Of a stretch of 64,000 bases of DNA, positions 35,113 to 46,474 are shown piece by piece (positions within the stretch are counted from its first letter, which is position 1; every line of letters begins with the position of its first letter). Below the pieces are notes generated by a model. That model saw only the letters and a program-made list of their open reading frames with translations. It had not been told where the DNA came from and did not search any database. The translations under genes were made by a program, and so were the position numbers. Source of the stretch: Emydura subglobosa (taxonomy: Eukaryota > Chordata > Testudines > Chelidae); the NCBI GenBank assembly GCA_007922225.1, contig ML679946.1:93293313-93357312 (forward strand), given 5' to 3'.

Positions 35113-37484
35113 AGGTTGGGAAATACATTTGTGAAATTACTCACTGGTGAATTAAGTACATAAGAACGGTCACCAGGGCTGCAGCAAATTCTAAAGTATA
35201 ATTATAAGATAAGCTTCTCACCCTTTTTCTTACCAAGGCATCCTTAAAATGTCAGCCAACTGACCATCATGGACCACCCTGATATTTAACCCCCCCCCAA
35301 TTTCAGAACATACACCCTTCTTATTAGATGTATGCTTTCCTGTATGCCTGGCTGCTGCGTAAAGGGTTTGCAATGCTTATCAAAAATTATAAATTTGAGA
35401 AATAAGACTAAGTTAATACAGCCGCTAAACATATTTGCAACCCGCCACTACAGCCTTGAAAATTGTTTTGCAGGAGAACCTACAACTAACCAGATCTCCC
35501 AGCACTTCCCCAACCCACCAAGAACAGGGACTGAGTTTAAGACAATATAAGCTAGTATTTTTGTAGGTTAAAGTACCTCCAACTCAAGGTAAATTTGGAC
35601 ATTTCTGGCTTTCAAAAGCATGTTACTGGAGATGAATTTATTTCTCTGTTTACTGAATGGTCACAGAAATATCTACAAATATCACTACAAATGTTGTGCT
35701 ACTGGTTAATATCTCATTAGAATTTGCTACATTTCAAAGAAACAAACTTGATAGCTACATGTTATCACAGGCACTTATTAACTCTTCTGAAAGTCAGGTC
35801 CCTTATTTAGGTGCCTAAATATGGACCCAGAAGCCTAACTCTCATTTAGGAAAATCTTGGCCTTGGTATTTCAACAAATTTAGTTAGACTCACGTTTTGA
35901 GGAGGTGTTTTAGACTGATTGATTTTTTTCTAAATACACAAATACACTCATGCTTTTCACAATGCTCATTGCCATAACTCCTGAGCATGTCACAAATGTT
36001 AATGACTTTCTCCCTCAAAATCCACTTATGAGGCAGGGAAGTAAAAAGGGGATAACTACTACATCTTTATCTCACAAGTGTATTTTGAGTACATACGCAT
36101 CGTTTGAGAAGTACTCAGATGCTACAATGATGAGCACCATAAAAAAAATCAATAAAGTAAATAAATTCATCCTTACAGTTTCAGATGGGGAATTAAGACA
36201 AAGTGTAACTTCCTACTCTCACATAGAAAGTCTGCAGCAGGGCCAGAAGTAAAACGCAGATCATCTCCTGAATCCCAGTCTAGTGCCATAATGAAAAAAC
36301 TATCCCTCCTCTCAAATGCTTATGCTGCTGCATAACTTAGGAAACTTTTATGATACTTGCTCTAAGAGTAACTAATATTTAAGTTTAGCTATACATAATA
36401 AATATCTTTATGCACATCCTTGACTGCCACAGAAGTTACCTCCAATATTTTCAGTTAAAAAATTATACATTTTTGTTTTCTGACTGATTTTGTTTTGGTC
36501 AGACAATTATAGAAGTAGGAATATTCTGCCAACGTTGCAATCAAAGTTACAACACAGTTCACAGAACCTCATGTACTATTTACAGAGAGGCTAACACTAT
36601 TACATGGTCAGATTAAGTGGGTTTGCGAGAGCATGCTGTTGGGTTGAAAGAAGATAAAATATTCTAGGAAAAAATCTATATCAGTCATCCAAGAGCAGTT
36701 TTAAAATTATGGACTATTTCAACAAAAACCCTCTCTCTTCTTAAAATAACCCGGAGGGGAAATACAATTTTGTGCCTAACAACTCCTCAGTCAGAAATGT
36801 CTTCATATACTAGATTTTCATTTCCTGCGGGAATCTACTATTCCAGGTTTCTTTTCTAGAAATAAGGTTAACAAATAAACCATTGCCATGCTTCATTGAA
36901 GCCCTACAGTGAAATACCATAGAATACATGCTGGATTTAGAAATAGAGATATGATTACCTAAAGATAACCCCCCCAGTGCACTTCTCCTACAAAGAGAGG
37001 CATACATAAGGAATTTATTTGTCTTTCTCTATTTCTACTATAACCAAGTATAGCCAGAAGATATGCTGCACAAATACAATGATGTCTGGATTTGTCATTT
37101 TGTGCCAGTTAGAATTTAGATGTCAGCAGGCTCTTCAGACAATGAATTCATGAGAAAATAGAGAGTTTACAACTATATTTTAGCAACTATCAGCAGAAAA
37201 AAGTCTTTAAATAGCATTTGCTCAGACAACTATCATGGTTCCTTACGAGAGGCCTAAAACGATATATATTTTCAATTTCAGTTTAAAACTAGAAGACAGA
37301 TAGGATTTGGAACAAATGTTCATTATTTAGGCACATTAAATAGTATCAGCTAAATGGAAAATTGTTAGGCAAAAGCAAAACACAAAGTCAAACAAGAAAA
37401 TATTTGTTTTGCTACCTAGTTTAAGAACAAATGTGAAAAAATGTATTCAAGGCTCCCAAAAGTTTTCAGAGTATATGAAGACTA
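35113..37484. other. Intron with possible MIR-like and other old repeat pieces
   Basis: Mostly unique. 35805-35875 (taggtgcctaaatatggacc) resembles an old interspersed reptile repeat. About 35950-36300 contains agatggggaattaagac and agtctgcagcagggccagaa blocks in MIR order. Both are low-confidence matches by eye. Confidence 0.4.
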
Positions 37485-37740
37485 GTGCTACGTCTTCACT
37501 TATGGCAGCAAATTCGCCACTGTCAGATTGATTTCTCTGGATCGACTGAGCGGTCAATGAAGACTCGCTCAGTCGATCCAGAAATCGATGCATTAAGACC
37601 ACCTTCTCAAGTGGCGCAGTGCAGTGAAGATGGCGCGCAGAACAGAAACAGAAGTCGATGGGAATTACGCAAGTTTTTTGCGTAGCTTGCGTAACTCTGG
37701 TCGACTGCCATTGAATCTTGGAGGTAAGTGTAGACAAGCC
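37485..37740. mobile_element. MITE, copy 1 of a two-copy family (Harbinger-like)
   Basis: The ends gtgctacgtcttcact and agtgtagacaagcc are inverted, flanked on both sides by CTA. The interior shares ggcagcaaa, tcgatccagaa, accacctcaagtggcg-type and gcagtgcagtgaaga blocks with 49879-50120. No coding capacity. Confidence 0.8.
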
Positions 37741-38635
37741 CTAGGCTCTTATTTGGAAAGAAAATAATACTTTCTGCAGTTTCACAACTGGATTATGACC
37801 ATTACTCTCCACTCTGAATTCTCAAAAATTCAAGCCACCTAGGTAATGTTCAGAATGTTGCCTGATCAATTCATTTTCAGTGCACTGAAAATATAGTATC
37901 CATAAATGGGGGAAAAAAGACTAATATACTTTAATACATAGAAAAGGCCAATTTATTTTTTAAAAACTGTGAGCCTGTCATATGAACACAGACAAGAGCT
38001 CAGAATTTACAGGAGCACTAATAGCTCTAATATAAATAATTTAGACAAAGGTCCAAATAGGTATGTATTCTGAAGCAGTTTAGATCCAGATCTGTACACT
38101 GCAGATATTGCATCATTAAAATGGCTATATACAACAAACTGGAATAAAAAAGTAACAATTATGAAGGAAAAAACCAAAGCCTTAACATCATACAACATAA
38201 TGAAAAAAGATATACTGTATTTAACTTTCAAAAGAAGACGCTGCACCCAATTTGAGAGCTCCAAAATGCTGTTATTACATGCTCAGTTCAAATATTTGTA
38301 TATACAGGGCTATGCAGGGTTGGGGTAAATCAGTACCTAGATGACTGATCTCAATAGAAAACCAAGGAGTTTGCAGGAAATGGTGCTGGTGCTTTGAGAA
38401 ATGGCTTTCTTCTTTCCATGTCAGCATTATCCAATGCCCCAGAATGGGATTAAAGATACTGTGCTACCAGAGGCAAGGGAGATGGGTTTGGATGAGATTT
38501 GCAATGAGTGTCTTGATTATTAGGAAAAAATTTCTTGCGCTTTTCATAAAGGCTAGGGATATGAGTGAGTCTCCTGGACAAATTCAAACACAATTATATT
38601 CTACCTAATAAAATATCACATCCAGTCTTGGTAAA

Positions 38636-38763
38636 TATTATGTTCTTCACTCTTTCTCTCCTTAATGTATTTGCTATGTATACAGTGCTAGGTGCTGTAA
38701 ATATTGTTTTCTTCACTCTTTCTTTTCTTAATGTGTGTGTTTGATATGTATACAGTTGCTTTG
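38636..38763 (+). repeat. Tandem duplication of about 65 bp
   Basis: Two adjacent copies share ttcttcactctttct and tatgtatacagt. The first is about 38636-38697, the second about 38700-38763. They are diverged by scattered substitutions. Confidence 0.75.
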
Positions 38764-38839
38764 TTTCACCCTAAGGTAGATTCTATAACAGGAGGAGTGA
38801 CACTCAACTTGTCAAGTGCTTTGGGATCTATTAAGATGA

Positions 38840-38985
38840 ATGGCACTATTATTTATATTGCCATAGCACCTCGGAGCCCTAGTCATGGACCAGAAACCCA
38901 TTGTGCTAGGTGCTGTATAAACAGAGAAAAAAGATGGTCTCTAACCCCCAAGGATCTTATAATCTAAGTAAAAGACAAGAGATAG
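38840..38985 (+). repeat. SINE-like interspersed repeat
   Basis: Blocks gcactattatttatattg, agcacctcggagccctag, cccattgtgctaggtgctg and cttataatctaagtaaaaga form a pattern very common in reptile genomes. A diverged copy is at 3023-3120. The family name cannot be settled by eye. Confidence 0.6.
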
Positions 38986-39157
38986 AGAGAGGATACAGAG
39001 AGGAGTGGGAATGTAAAGAGTCAGCATGATAAATAGTGGTTTCAGCACACCAGCAGCCTATATTATAAATAAGTGCAACATTTCAAGTCTACATTTCTTA
39101 ATGTATGTAGAGTTATTACTTAATTGCTGATAATACCCTCTGAATTGTATAATGTAT

Positions 39158-39600
39158 TGTCATGGGGTCTATAAGCTCCATTCAGGACCTAGATAAGAGG
39201 GAAAGGGGAGCCTCTCTTACCTGCAAGCAAGTAGACAAGCCATGCCCACACGCACCCAGAGTTGCCAATCATGGAGGCAGACACTCACAGCTGGGCCTCA
39301 TAGAGGAACCAAAGCCTAATATGAAAGAGGGAGAGCAGCAAAAGGGAGAGGGAAGCAGAAAGGCTTGAGACAGCAGAGTGGCAACAACTTTGCTTCAGTC
39401 AGCTTCCCCTGAACAACGTCCGGTGACACGCCTGCAGGCCCCCAGAAAAGGGGACACAGAACCAAGGAACCTCCCTGAACAGGGGCAAACTGAGACTACG
39501 CACAGCAAGAGACTGAGGAGAGACCCCACCAAGAGCCTGTTACAGACATGAAGCAAAAGTTCCAGCTGGGAAGTGCTTGCAAAGTACCAGACAGAAAAGA
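39158..39600. repeat. Unclassified GC/purine-richer segment, possibly LTR-like
   Basis: It starts near tgtcatggggtctataag and continues with purine-rich, CA-rich blocks unlike the flanking intron. It recalls 19690-20535 in style. No ends or duplicated flank could be fixed. Confidence 0.3.
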
Positions 39601-40389
39601 AGGTGTACTGGGAAATACATTGAGAGAGTAACTAAGTAGATTTTGTGGGCATCCCAAAAGAGTAATCATTTAAGAAAGTGTTAGCGATCTGGGATTTTAA
39701 ACAACCGGTGTTAGATGTTTAATTGTAGGTCTAGGCACTCTTGCTGCTCGTCGTGGCAGCCACTACCACTTGCTCTCATAGATTTGGAATGGGGGAGAAC
39801 ACCTGATGGCATCAGCATACAGAAAATAGAGAGTATCTTAGAAACAGCTGAAAGTATGCTACTGCCACCACACTCACTAATTAGTACAACTGTTTGGGAG
39901 GCAAGGGGAGGATGTTTATGATGATCTTAAATGTTACACTGAGCTGAGCTCTCAGGTCAATCTTATTTGTTTTTGAGGGATAAAGAACTGGTCCCAATAA
40001 GGCAGTTGTAACTAGAAGCTTCCAGGTGTCTAACACAGAGTTATTAGCATTTTAGTTGTAGAGCAGGGAAGCCTCTATGTGCTGCACAAGACCACATCTA
40101 GTTCAGCTGATTGAAGTCAAGCTGATTATCAAGACAGGCCCAGGCCTTTCAGTCTGGCTGGTACCAATGCAGAGTGTGATGCTCATCTGAGACTTCCAAA
40201 TGGATCGATCACAGTTGAAGTCTTTTGGACCAGACTCTTGCCTACACTTCCAGGATGCAGGAACAGCAGACCAGGAAGGTTTCGAAATGCCTGAGCCTCT
40301 AACTGCTCATAATATCTGTAATCGTATCTCAGTAAAGCCAGTACTGGTCACTTCTGAAACAGAATGTACAAGCCATGCCTATCCATAAA

Positions 40390-40827
40390 TACATTTGGAA
40401 GGATTCGATTATCGATAAACGTCAGTAAATATCGATTTCACCATATGCTCACAAACTGACAAAAAATTTCATCAATAATTGAAATTTGCAGATGAACAAA
40501 ATTAGAAAGATGCTACTTGAGAATTTAGTTTTATTTAAGGGTATTTATATATTTTAACTTGTGATGCTGACAGTTTATGTTTTAATGGTTATAATGCTTA
40601 ACTTCTTGAATCTCAGTATCTGCTTTCATTAAATAATTGTCTGACTCCCTCCCATATTTTCCCACAATTCTGAAAACGTAAAATCTATAAAAAGTTTTTT
40701 AAAATGCTTTGAACCCATAATTTTGTTCAATCGTGAAAACTGTAATTGATAAAAATTAAAAAGTGCTTAAAAATAAAAACTCATATTACCCATCAAAATT
40801 ATTTTAAAAAAATTAAAAACAAATTCT
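40390..40827. mobile_element. Insertion flanked by an 18-bp direct repeat
   Basis: The 18-mer gccatgcctatccataaa at 40372-40389 recurs with one mismatch at 40828-40845. The 438 bp between is AT-rich and begins with tcgattatcgataaacgtc motifs. A long target duplication of this size is typical of LINE-mediated retroposition, but no poly(A) or known SINE promoter is visible. Family unknown. Confidence 0.6.
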
Positions 40828-41515
40828 GCCAAGCCTATCCATAAAGGAAACTGACGTCACTGAACTGCACTTTTTAAACAACAGAGATCAGGGCAGAAAA
40901 GCTAGTCTCGCAGAGCTATGTAGTGCTGAAAGGCATCAAAAGTTTCAGAGCTCTATCTATTATCAGGCTAACAACTCCTCTCTCGTTCTCAATGAAAAGT
41001 CACTGTTGAATTTGAGCTTGGATCCACCATCATATGACAGTTCATTTAACTCTTTTTTTTCCTCTGCTGAGAAGCCATCTGGCAATGTGTCCTCTATTGA
41101 AAATGGAGCACCAGTCAGCTTGAACTCCAATCTGCCCTTATTCCCAATTCCCCTCCAGTTCCCCCTGAGCCAGGAGTTCTGCCAGTTCCACTGCAGGTCC
41201 TGGCATTACTGGAGAATCTTTCCTATAAGTCTCTTCTTTCTCTGGTCTCAACTCCTTCCCCTTGGTTCAGGGGCCCCAGCTTGGGGCTTTATTGTGATTT
41301 GAGTGCACTTCCATCCCAGGGAGCCTCTTTCCTGACTCCGTGTTCCCCTGAAACTGTCCTCTCCAAGCCATCTGCCTTCTTTCTCCTCCTGGCCCGCACA
41401 TGCGCTCTCCTCCCTCGTCCTCTGCCTTGAGGCTATCTAGCGGTGCGCAGATGAACCACCCTCAGTTCCTTCTCTACCACGGAGCCCCTTATAGTAGAGA
41501 GGAGAAGGACAGGTT

Positions 41516-41620
41516 GTGGAGCACCCACAGGGACACATCTAGAAGAACCATCATTACTGCACAAGGTGAGCAACTTCCTCTTCTTCTTTGAGTAGTGTCC
41601 CTATGGGTGCTCCACTGTAG
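41516..41620. repeat. Hairpin formed by two opposed DIRS terminal repeats
   Basis: 41516-41549 (gtggagcacccacagggaca...) and 41582-41620 (its reverse complement, apart from a few differences) are separated by about 32 bp. A third copy is at 42864-42903. The inner motif tctgccttgaggctatctag (41421) recurs inverted at 42780-42727. This fits DIRS terminal repeats with an internal complementary region. Confidence 0.75.
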
Positions 41621-42008
41621 GTGACTTCAAAGCAGTATCCCCTATGGAGGTCTGGGGCTTCTGAGTGGAGTCTATTATTGATAATATTGTGGAACTGAAG
41701 ATAGAATTGGAAACTGAGTCTCGAGTAATCGCGTAGTGTTCTGCAAAAGAATGAGCAGAGGTCCAAGTTGCTGCCCTGCAGATTTCTGAGATGGGAACAT
41801 CCTTAACATGTGACTGAGGTGGAAACGGATCTTTTGGAGTGCATGCAAATTCCTGACGGAGGTAGCAGGTTATGGGCATGATGATTATAGTTATTGCAGT
41901 TTGAGACCCATTAGAGAGCCTTTGAGCTGATACTGCGGATCCCTTGGATCTGTCTGCAATTGAGAGGAAGAGTTTAGGAGATTTCCTACAACTCCTTCTC
42001 CTGGCCAA
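41601..42008 (-). pseudogene. DIRS tyrosine recombinase C-terminal remnant
   Basis: The open frame of 135 codons contains KGSAVSAQRLS (about 22-32), then VPISEICRAATWTSAHSFAE (71-90) followed by HY. The tyrosine at about residue 92 is the expected nucleophile of the recombinase. The upstream His-x-x-Arg block is not recognisable; the stretch reads ACTPKDPFPP. The frame runs into the terminal repeat (SPTVEHP). The enzyme would integrate circular DNA, but this copy is truncated and inactive. Confidence 0.7.
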
Positions 42009-42224
42009 ATAAAATGCTAAATGGGAAACTTAACATCTTTAATGACCACTTGCCAGAAGCAGAATGAGAACAGTTTCAAGCCATCATCCATGAGAACCAG
42101 CTGGCAGCAAGAACAACGCTACAGACCTCACTGAATGCTGCAACTGTTCCTGGTGATCTCTGATTGGTCAGGAGCTAAGTCTGAGGGCTTGCAGCCCTTC
42201 TTTTGGGAGGCTTTGCAAGTGGAT

Positions 42225-42500
42225 TCAGCAGGTTTTCCCTCCTTGGCTCTCCCTCCCTAGAAGTTGACAGCTCAGGGGATGATCTTTGATGCAGAAGGGA
42301 TTGGGGTCGGACACTAGTGTAAGAGTACCCTCCATGAGGAAGCGTTTCAACTTTAACTCCCAGTTTTTTGGGAATTTAGCCTTCAACTGCTGGCAGAAGG
42401 TGCACTTCTGCGGGATGTGAACCTCTCCAAGACGCTGGATGCAGCAGGAGTGTCTGTCCATAACAGATATTACCTCCTTACTGGAGAGGCATCGTTTCAA
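42225..42500 (-). pseudogene. DIRS gag N-terminal remnant
   Basis: The open frame of 91 codons has HSCCIQRLGEVHIPQKCTFC, a Cys-rich knuckle-like motif seen near the start of reptile DIRS gag-like proteins (recalled, not searched). It ends abruptly with no middle or C-terminal gag sequence after it. Confidence 0.55.
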
Positions 42501-43023
42501 TTTAGGGGAGCCAGGCAGGTCTCTTGCAGAGGGTGTTCCTCAAAAAGGGATTGGGGGGAGAACAAGGAGAAAATTTTTTAAATTAAAAACAGAAGCTCTA
42601 GATATGCTACAAAAACAAACAAACTCTATCATCAAGCTATAAAACTAAACAGTATCAACTATAATGAAACATGAGGTAAGTAAACCGGACAGCTGTTCAG
42701 TTGGTCTCACTTGGCCAAGGATGACTGAGAAGAAACAGATGGTGGTTCGCATGCACAGCGCTAGATAGCCTTGAGGCAGAATACTAGGGAAGGATTGGGC
42801 ATGTGTAGGCCAAATGGACCCTGCTACCTAAAATCTCCAATCAGAGGTGCAGTGGCACAGTTACACCTACAGTGGAGCACCCATAGGGACACTACTCGAA
42901 GAACAACGACATGTCATTAAGTCCAACGCTCATTTGTTGGAGGTGATACTGGACCAAGCTCAATGGAATAGTGCAAGGTGGTTCTCAAAGACTGTTACTA
43001 GCTCAACATTCCTCTCAGACCTG

Positions 43024-43925
43024 CTATCTGGTTGACAGAATGGTGTGTGTGCAGAGGGTGTCTCCTCTGGTATCCCCACCATTTCCACGGTGTCTTCCCT
43101 GAGAATAAAGGTGAGCCCACTGTCTTTGTTGGGGCTTATATTGGTAGGGCTTCCTATAGAAGGTTGGCGTATAAATTCCGAGAGACTTCAGGGCAACCCT
43201 CAAGTCCTCTAAATAATGGAATACTTTGTTCATTTTTTACTGAAGAGCTCTATACCCCCAAACAGAAAGTCCTGTATGGTATCTTGGACCTCTCTCAGCA
43301 TCCCAGAGATGGACGGCACAAGGTTCGGCTCATGAACCTTGTTGCCATGTTGGAAGGTCCATGGGTGCCTTCAGGGCCATTCTGACAACCATTTGGCCTT
43401 CTTTAACAATCTTCCTTACTATTTGCTGGCATTATTAACAGAAAGGGACCCATCCTGTCCCATATTAGGAAATTATATTTGGCAAACAATGCCTGATGTT
43501 CACACCTCTGCAACTCCAGGTTGCAGACTGAGTAGGTTTTGAGACCAGAACAGGTTTAACTATTTGAGGTCCTTGTTCTTACCTTTTGTCAATTTTGTCT
43601 TCTCCTGAACTGCTAAAACTACTAAATATGCTGGGTTTGGGTGGGCAAAAAAGTGCTTGACATTTTGAGGGGCACTTAATAGCACTTCACCCATTTGGAT
43701 GTGGGCTGAATGGTGGATGTATTTGACCAACTTCAGTATGCCCTCATTGATGGAAATAAATGTCTTGGCTGGGACCGATGCAGTCAGAATGTCTAAGAGT
43801 TTATGGGATCTCTCCTGTATGATCATTGTAGGATATCTAGGGTCTACAAGATGCAAGCTAAGAGACCCTGTAAACCTTTTAAAAGCAATCACTGAGGCAG
43901 GGACTGGTATAACTGCCTTCATCAA
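43024..43925 (-). pseudogene. DIRS gag (LAP2-alpha-like) remnant
   Basis: 43925-43560 reads RSHKLLDILTASVPAKTFIS, INEGILKLVKYIHHSAH and FFAHPNPAYLVVLAVQEKTK, the block order of the LAP2-alpha-like gag protein of DIRS elements in reptiles. Broken frames follow. 43233-43024 (VALKSLGIYTPTFYRKPYQY) matches the gag C-terminal region. Stops and shifts separate the pieces, so it is not functional. Confidence 0.65.
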
Positions 43926-44639
43926 AAGATGAAGACAATTCTTTTAGTGTAAGTAGGTTTGCTGCAGTCCTTCCACTATTCCCAGTTCATGGCGGCTGAC
44001 ACTGGACTCCGGTGTCTGTCATCCAGCTAGGGATGTCCCCAGTGAGCTTGATCTCGTCCTCTCCCTCCTGTAGATCCAGGAAGATTTGCTAAGGGACATT
44101 TGGGATGATGCTATTCAGCATGGCCAGGGTGACCTGTTAAATGGATACTGGTCTGGTTACAGCCAGTCAGCCCACTGCCATTTGCACCTCTGTGGCCTTG
44201 AGAGAAGGATCTGTGGTACTGGCTCTAGGGTTACTCTCTTATGGGAGAAGAGATGCCGGAGAGAAGGTGAATAAGAGTAGTACTCTTTGAATGGCAGTGC
44301 CATGAGGTAATATTCTGGGCACATTCCCGCTGCCAGACAGCAGTGTGGAAGGGAGGGTACTGTCTCACACTTTTAATCAGAGCAGTGCTGGCTCACCAAA
44401 TGTCACTCCTAGCTCAGTTGAGGACTTGGTCTTCCTATCTGTAAAGGTGTTTTATCTCTTCTCCTTCTGAGATGGTATTTTCCAATGTTTGGAGGTGGGT
44501 ATGCACTTCTTGGTCATGCCCTTATGTCAGGGCTCTGGTGCCAGCTCCAATGATGAAGTTGTGGTGTCAGTGTTGAGGCTGCTGCTGTGTCAGTTTGCCC
44601 TGGTGTTGATAAAATTATTGGTGCCAGTGTCTGTGTAAC

Positions 44640-45085
44640 AGTTACAAGAACAGTCATACTGGGTCAGACCGATGCTCCATTTAGCCCAGTATCCTGTTTC
44701 CAACATCAGCCAGTACCAGAACGTCAGGGGAAATGTACACAACTGGGCAATTCAGGAGACCTCCACCACTGTCTTAACCTCCTGGCTTCTCGCAGTCAGA
44801 GGTTTGTGGTTGCCTTCGGTATGGGCTACACTCCTGACAATGTTGGCTAATAGCCATTGATAGACCTATCCTCCATTAACTCATCTAATTATTTTTTTAA
44901 CCCAATTACAGTTTTGGTCATCATGACATCCACAGATTAACTGTATGGTCTATGAAAAATTACTTCCTCTTGTTTTTATTAAATCAGCTGCCTATTAATT
45001 TCATTGGGTGACCCCTGTTTTTGTATTGTGGGAAAGGGCAAATAACACTTCTCTATTCACGATTTTATAGACCTCTATCATAATT
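44640..45085 (-). mobile_element. CR1/L3-type LINE 3' fragment nested in DIRS gag
   Basis: The plus strand reads acagtcatactgggtcagac, tttagcccagtatcctgttt, ctaatagccattgatagacc and ttaatttcattgggtgac, in the same order as 8345-8735. It is therefore a reverse-strand 3' fragment of that family. It separates gag N-terminal traces from the gag middle. Confidence 0.85.
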
Positions 45086-45089
45086 GTCC

Positions 45090-45165
45090 ACTTAATTGAT
45101 CTCCTGAGGTCCCTTCCAACTCTAATATTCTAATATTCTAATACTCTAATATTCTATGAATTGTC
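45090..45165 (+). repeat. CR1 3' tail with 8-bp repeat
   Basis: The CR1 end ctgaggtcccttccaactct is followed by (taatattc)n-type units ending attctatgaattg. Short 8-bp tail repeats are the normal 3' end of CR1. Confidence 0.75.
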
Positions 45166-46195
45166 TCTTCGTCTTTTCAGTCTCTCCTAGTATTGAAGCC
45201 ATTCCATTATCACCTGTGCTGCCCTTCCCTGATGCTTTTCCAGTTCCAGTCAATACTGATGGCTGCTGTGTCAACAAGGCCTGTGTCAATTTTTCGGTAT
45301 TTTCTTGCATGTTTTCCTGTCACTGCATCGGGTGTGGTGTCTACTCAAGGTAGCACTCTCTAAAGATGACCCTTTTAATTTTCTGGAAATGGCAGTCTCA
45401 TCTAGGTCCAAGATGGCACGCACTGATTGTCTCAGTAGGTGCAGTTTCAGTCATGTGCTGCTTGGTTTGAGTCCTTGCAGAAATGGATTTACATGCTGCA
45501 TGCTTATTAGGGATGTAATTTCCTCCAAGCAGAAAAGGTATCGACTACGCCCATCAACCAAGGGAATAAGTCTGTTTCAGGTCAGGCAGGTTAAAACCCC
45601 AAGGGTTCAGGGAGGGTGCCACTGAAGTAGCCACAGAGCACCTAGCCCCCTTGAACAAGGGTTCTCTTTTATGGGGCAACATCCAAACTAAATTTAAAAA
45701 TAATACAAAAAAATTTTTTCCACCGAAGAGTCTTGAAAAGAATGAGTTTGATGCTCAGTAGTAGCAGGTAAGGGAAGATGCTTGCTGGAGTCCAGCTTGC
45801 TGCCATGCAGTAACCGGGAAATGAGGGAGGGTCATGGCCACTCCACCCTTTATGCCCTTGCATGGGTGCATATGTGGCAGCACAGAGAGTACATGAGGCC
45901 CAGCTAGTCAAAAATATCCAATCACAGATGCATGAGGCACCAGCACACTTATAGTAGGATCCACTGACATACACTAAAGATCTGGTGATCAGACACACCA
46001 GGGATGAAACAACCCTGTTGGAACCAAGAGTTTCAGAAATGATCTGTGCAGTTCTTACTTAGTTTGCGTTCAATCATAAAGGCTCAAGAGTAAAAAAATT
46101 CATCACAACTGTATTTGAGAAATATTTCTAAATTGTTACTAAAAAATTGTAAGAACAACAGCTGAAGGATCTTTCCTCTCTCAGCTTACAGGACT

Positions 46196-46474
46196 TGGGT
46201 TATGTCTGTACTTTGAATCGGGGATTTGATTCCCAGCTCAAGGAGACATACTCATGCTAAAAATAGAATGTAGCCATGCCAGTGTAAAGGGCTAGCTGCC
46301 CCAAGTACATACCTAGCATCTTTGAGAGACACGCATTTGGGACAGCTAGCCCCTCCCACCACTCATGCTGCCATTGACTACATTCTATTTTTGGCTTGCT
46401 TGCTCCATGAGTTAGTGTGGGTTCGCCTCCTTGAGCTGGAATCATACTTCCAACTCAAAGCATAAACATATCCT
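46196..46474. mobile_element. Palindromic MITE
   Basis: The left half (gggttatgtctgtactttga, gattcccagctcaaggag, ctaaaaatagaatgtag) is matched in reverse complement by the right half (ctacattctatttttgg, cctccttgagctggaatc, aaagcataaacatatcc). It is 279 bp with a central loop of about 100 bp and has no coding capacity. Confidence 0.8.

Larger units (their letters stand above)
41584..42903 (-). mobile_element. Internally deleted DIRS-type element with 40-bp inverted terminal repeats
   Basis: 41584-41623 and 42864-42903 are inverted copies identical at 39 of 40 positions (core gtagtgtccctatgggtgct). Between them, on the minus strand, are a gag N-terminal piece (42500-42225) and a tyrosine recombinase C-terminus (42008-41601). 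Most of gag, the reverse transcriptase and RNase H are absent. No target duplication is seen, as expected of DIRS integration. Confidence 0.75.
41400..45990 (-). mobile_element. Nested DIRS-type (tyrosine-recombinase) retroelement complex
   Basis: On the minus strand from about 45990: a terminal-like leader, gag N-terminal traces (about 45560-45400), a LINE insertion (44640-45165), gag middle (43925-43024), and the start of a reverse transcriptase (TSNKWALDL-like in broken frame near 42930). This is abruptly joined at 42903 to an internally deleted element (42903-41584) that has its own gag N-terminus and recombinase end. Further terminal-repeat sequence extends to about 41400. The layout fits one DIRS element hit by a second. 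Confidence 0.7.

Noticed and set aside
40984..41302. Plus-strand ORF (98 codons) beside the DIRS complex
   Set aside because: Ser/Phe/Pro-rich with no recognised domain. It probably belongs to repeat flank sequence.
41584..42903. Reading this unit as an ordinary cut-and-paste DNA transposon because of its terminal inverted repeats
   Set aside because: The interior has gag-like and tyrosine-recombinase-like frames, extra opposed terminal copies lie outside, and no target duplication was found. All of this fits DIRS better.
45121..45155. Treating the (taatattc)n block as an independent microsatellite
   Set aside because: It directly follows a CR1 3' end, whose normal tail is a short 8-bp repeat.
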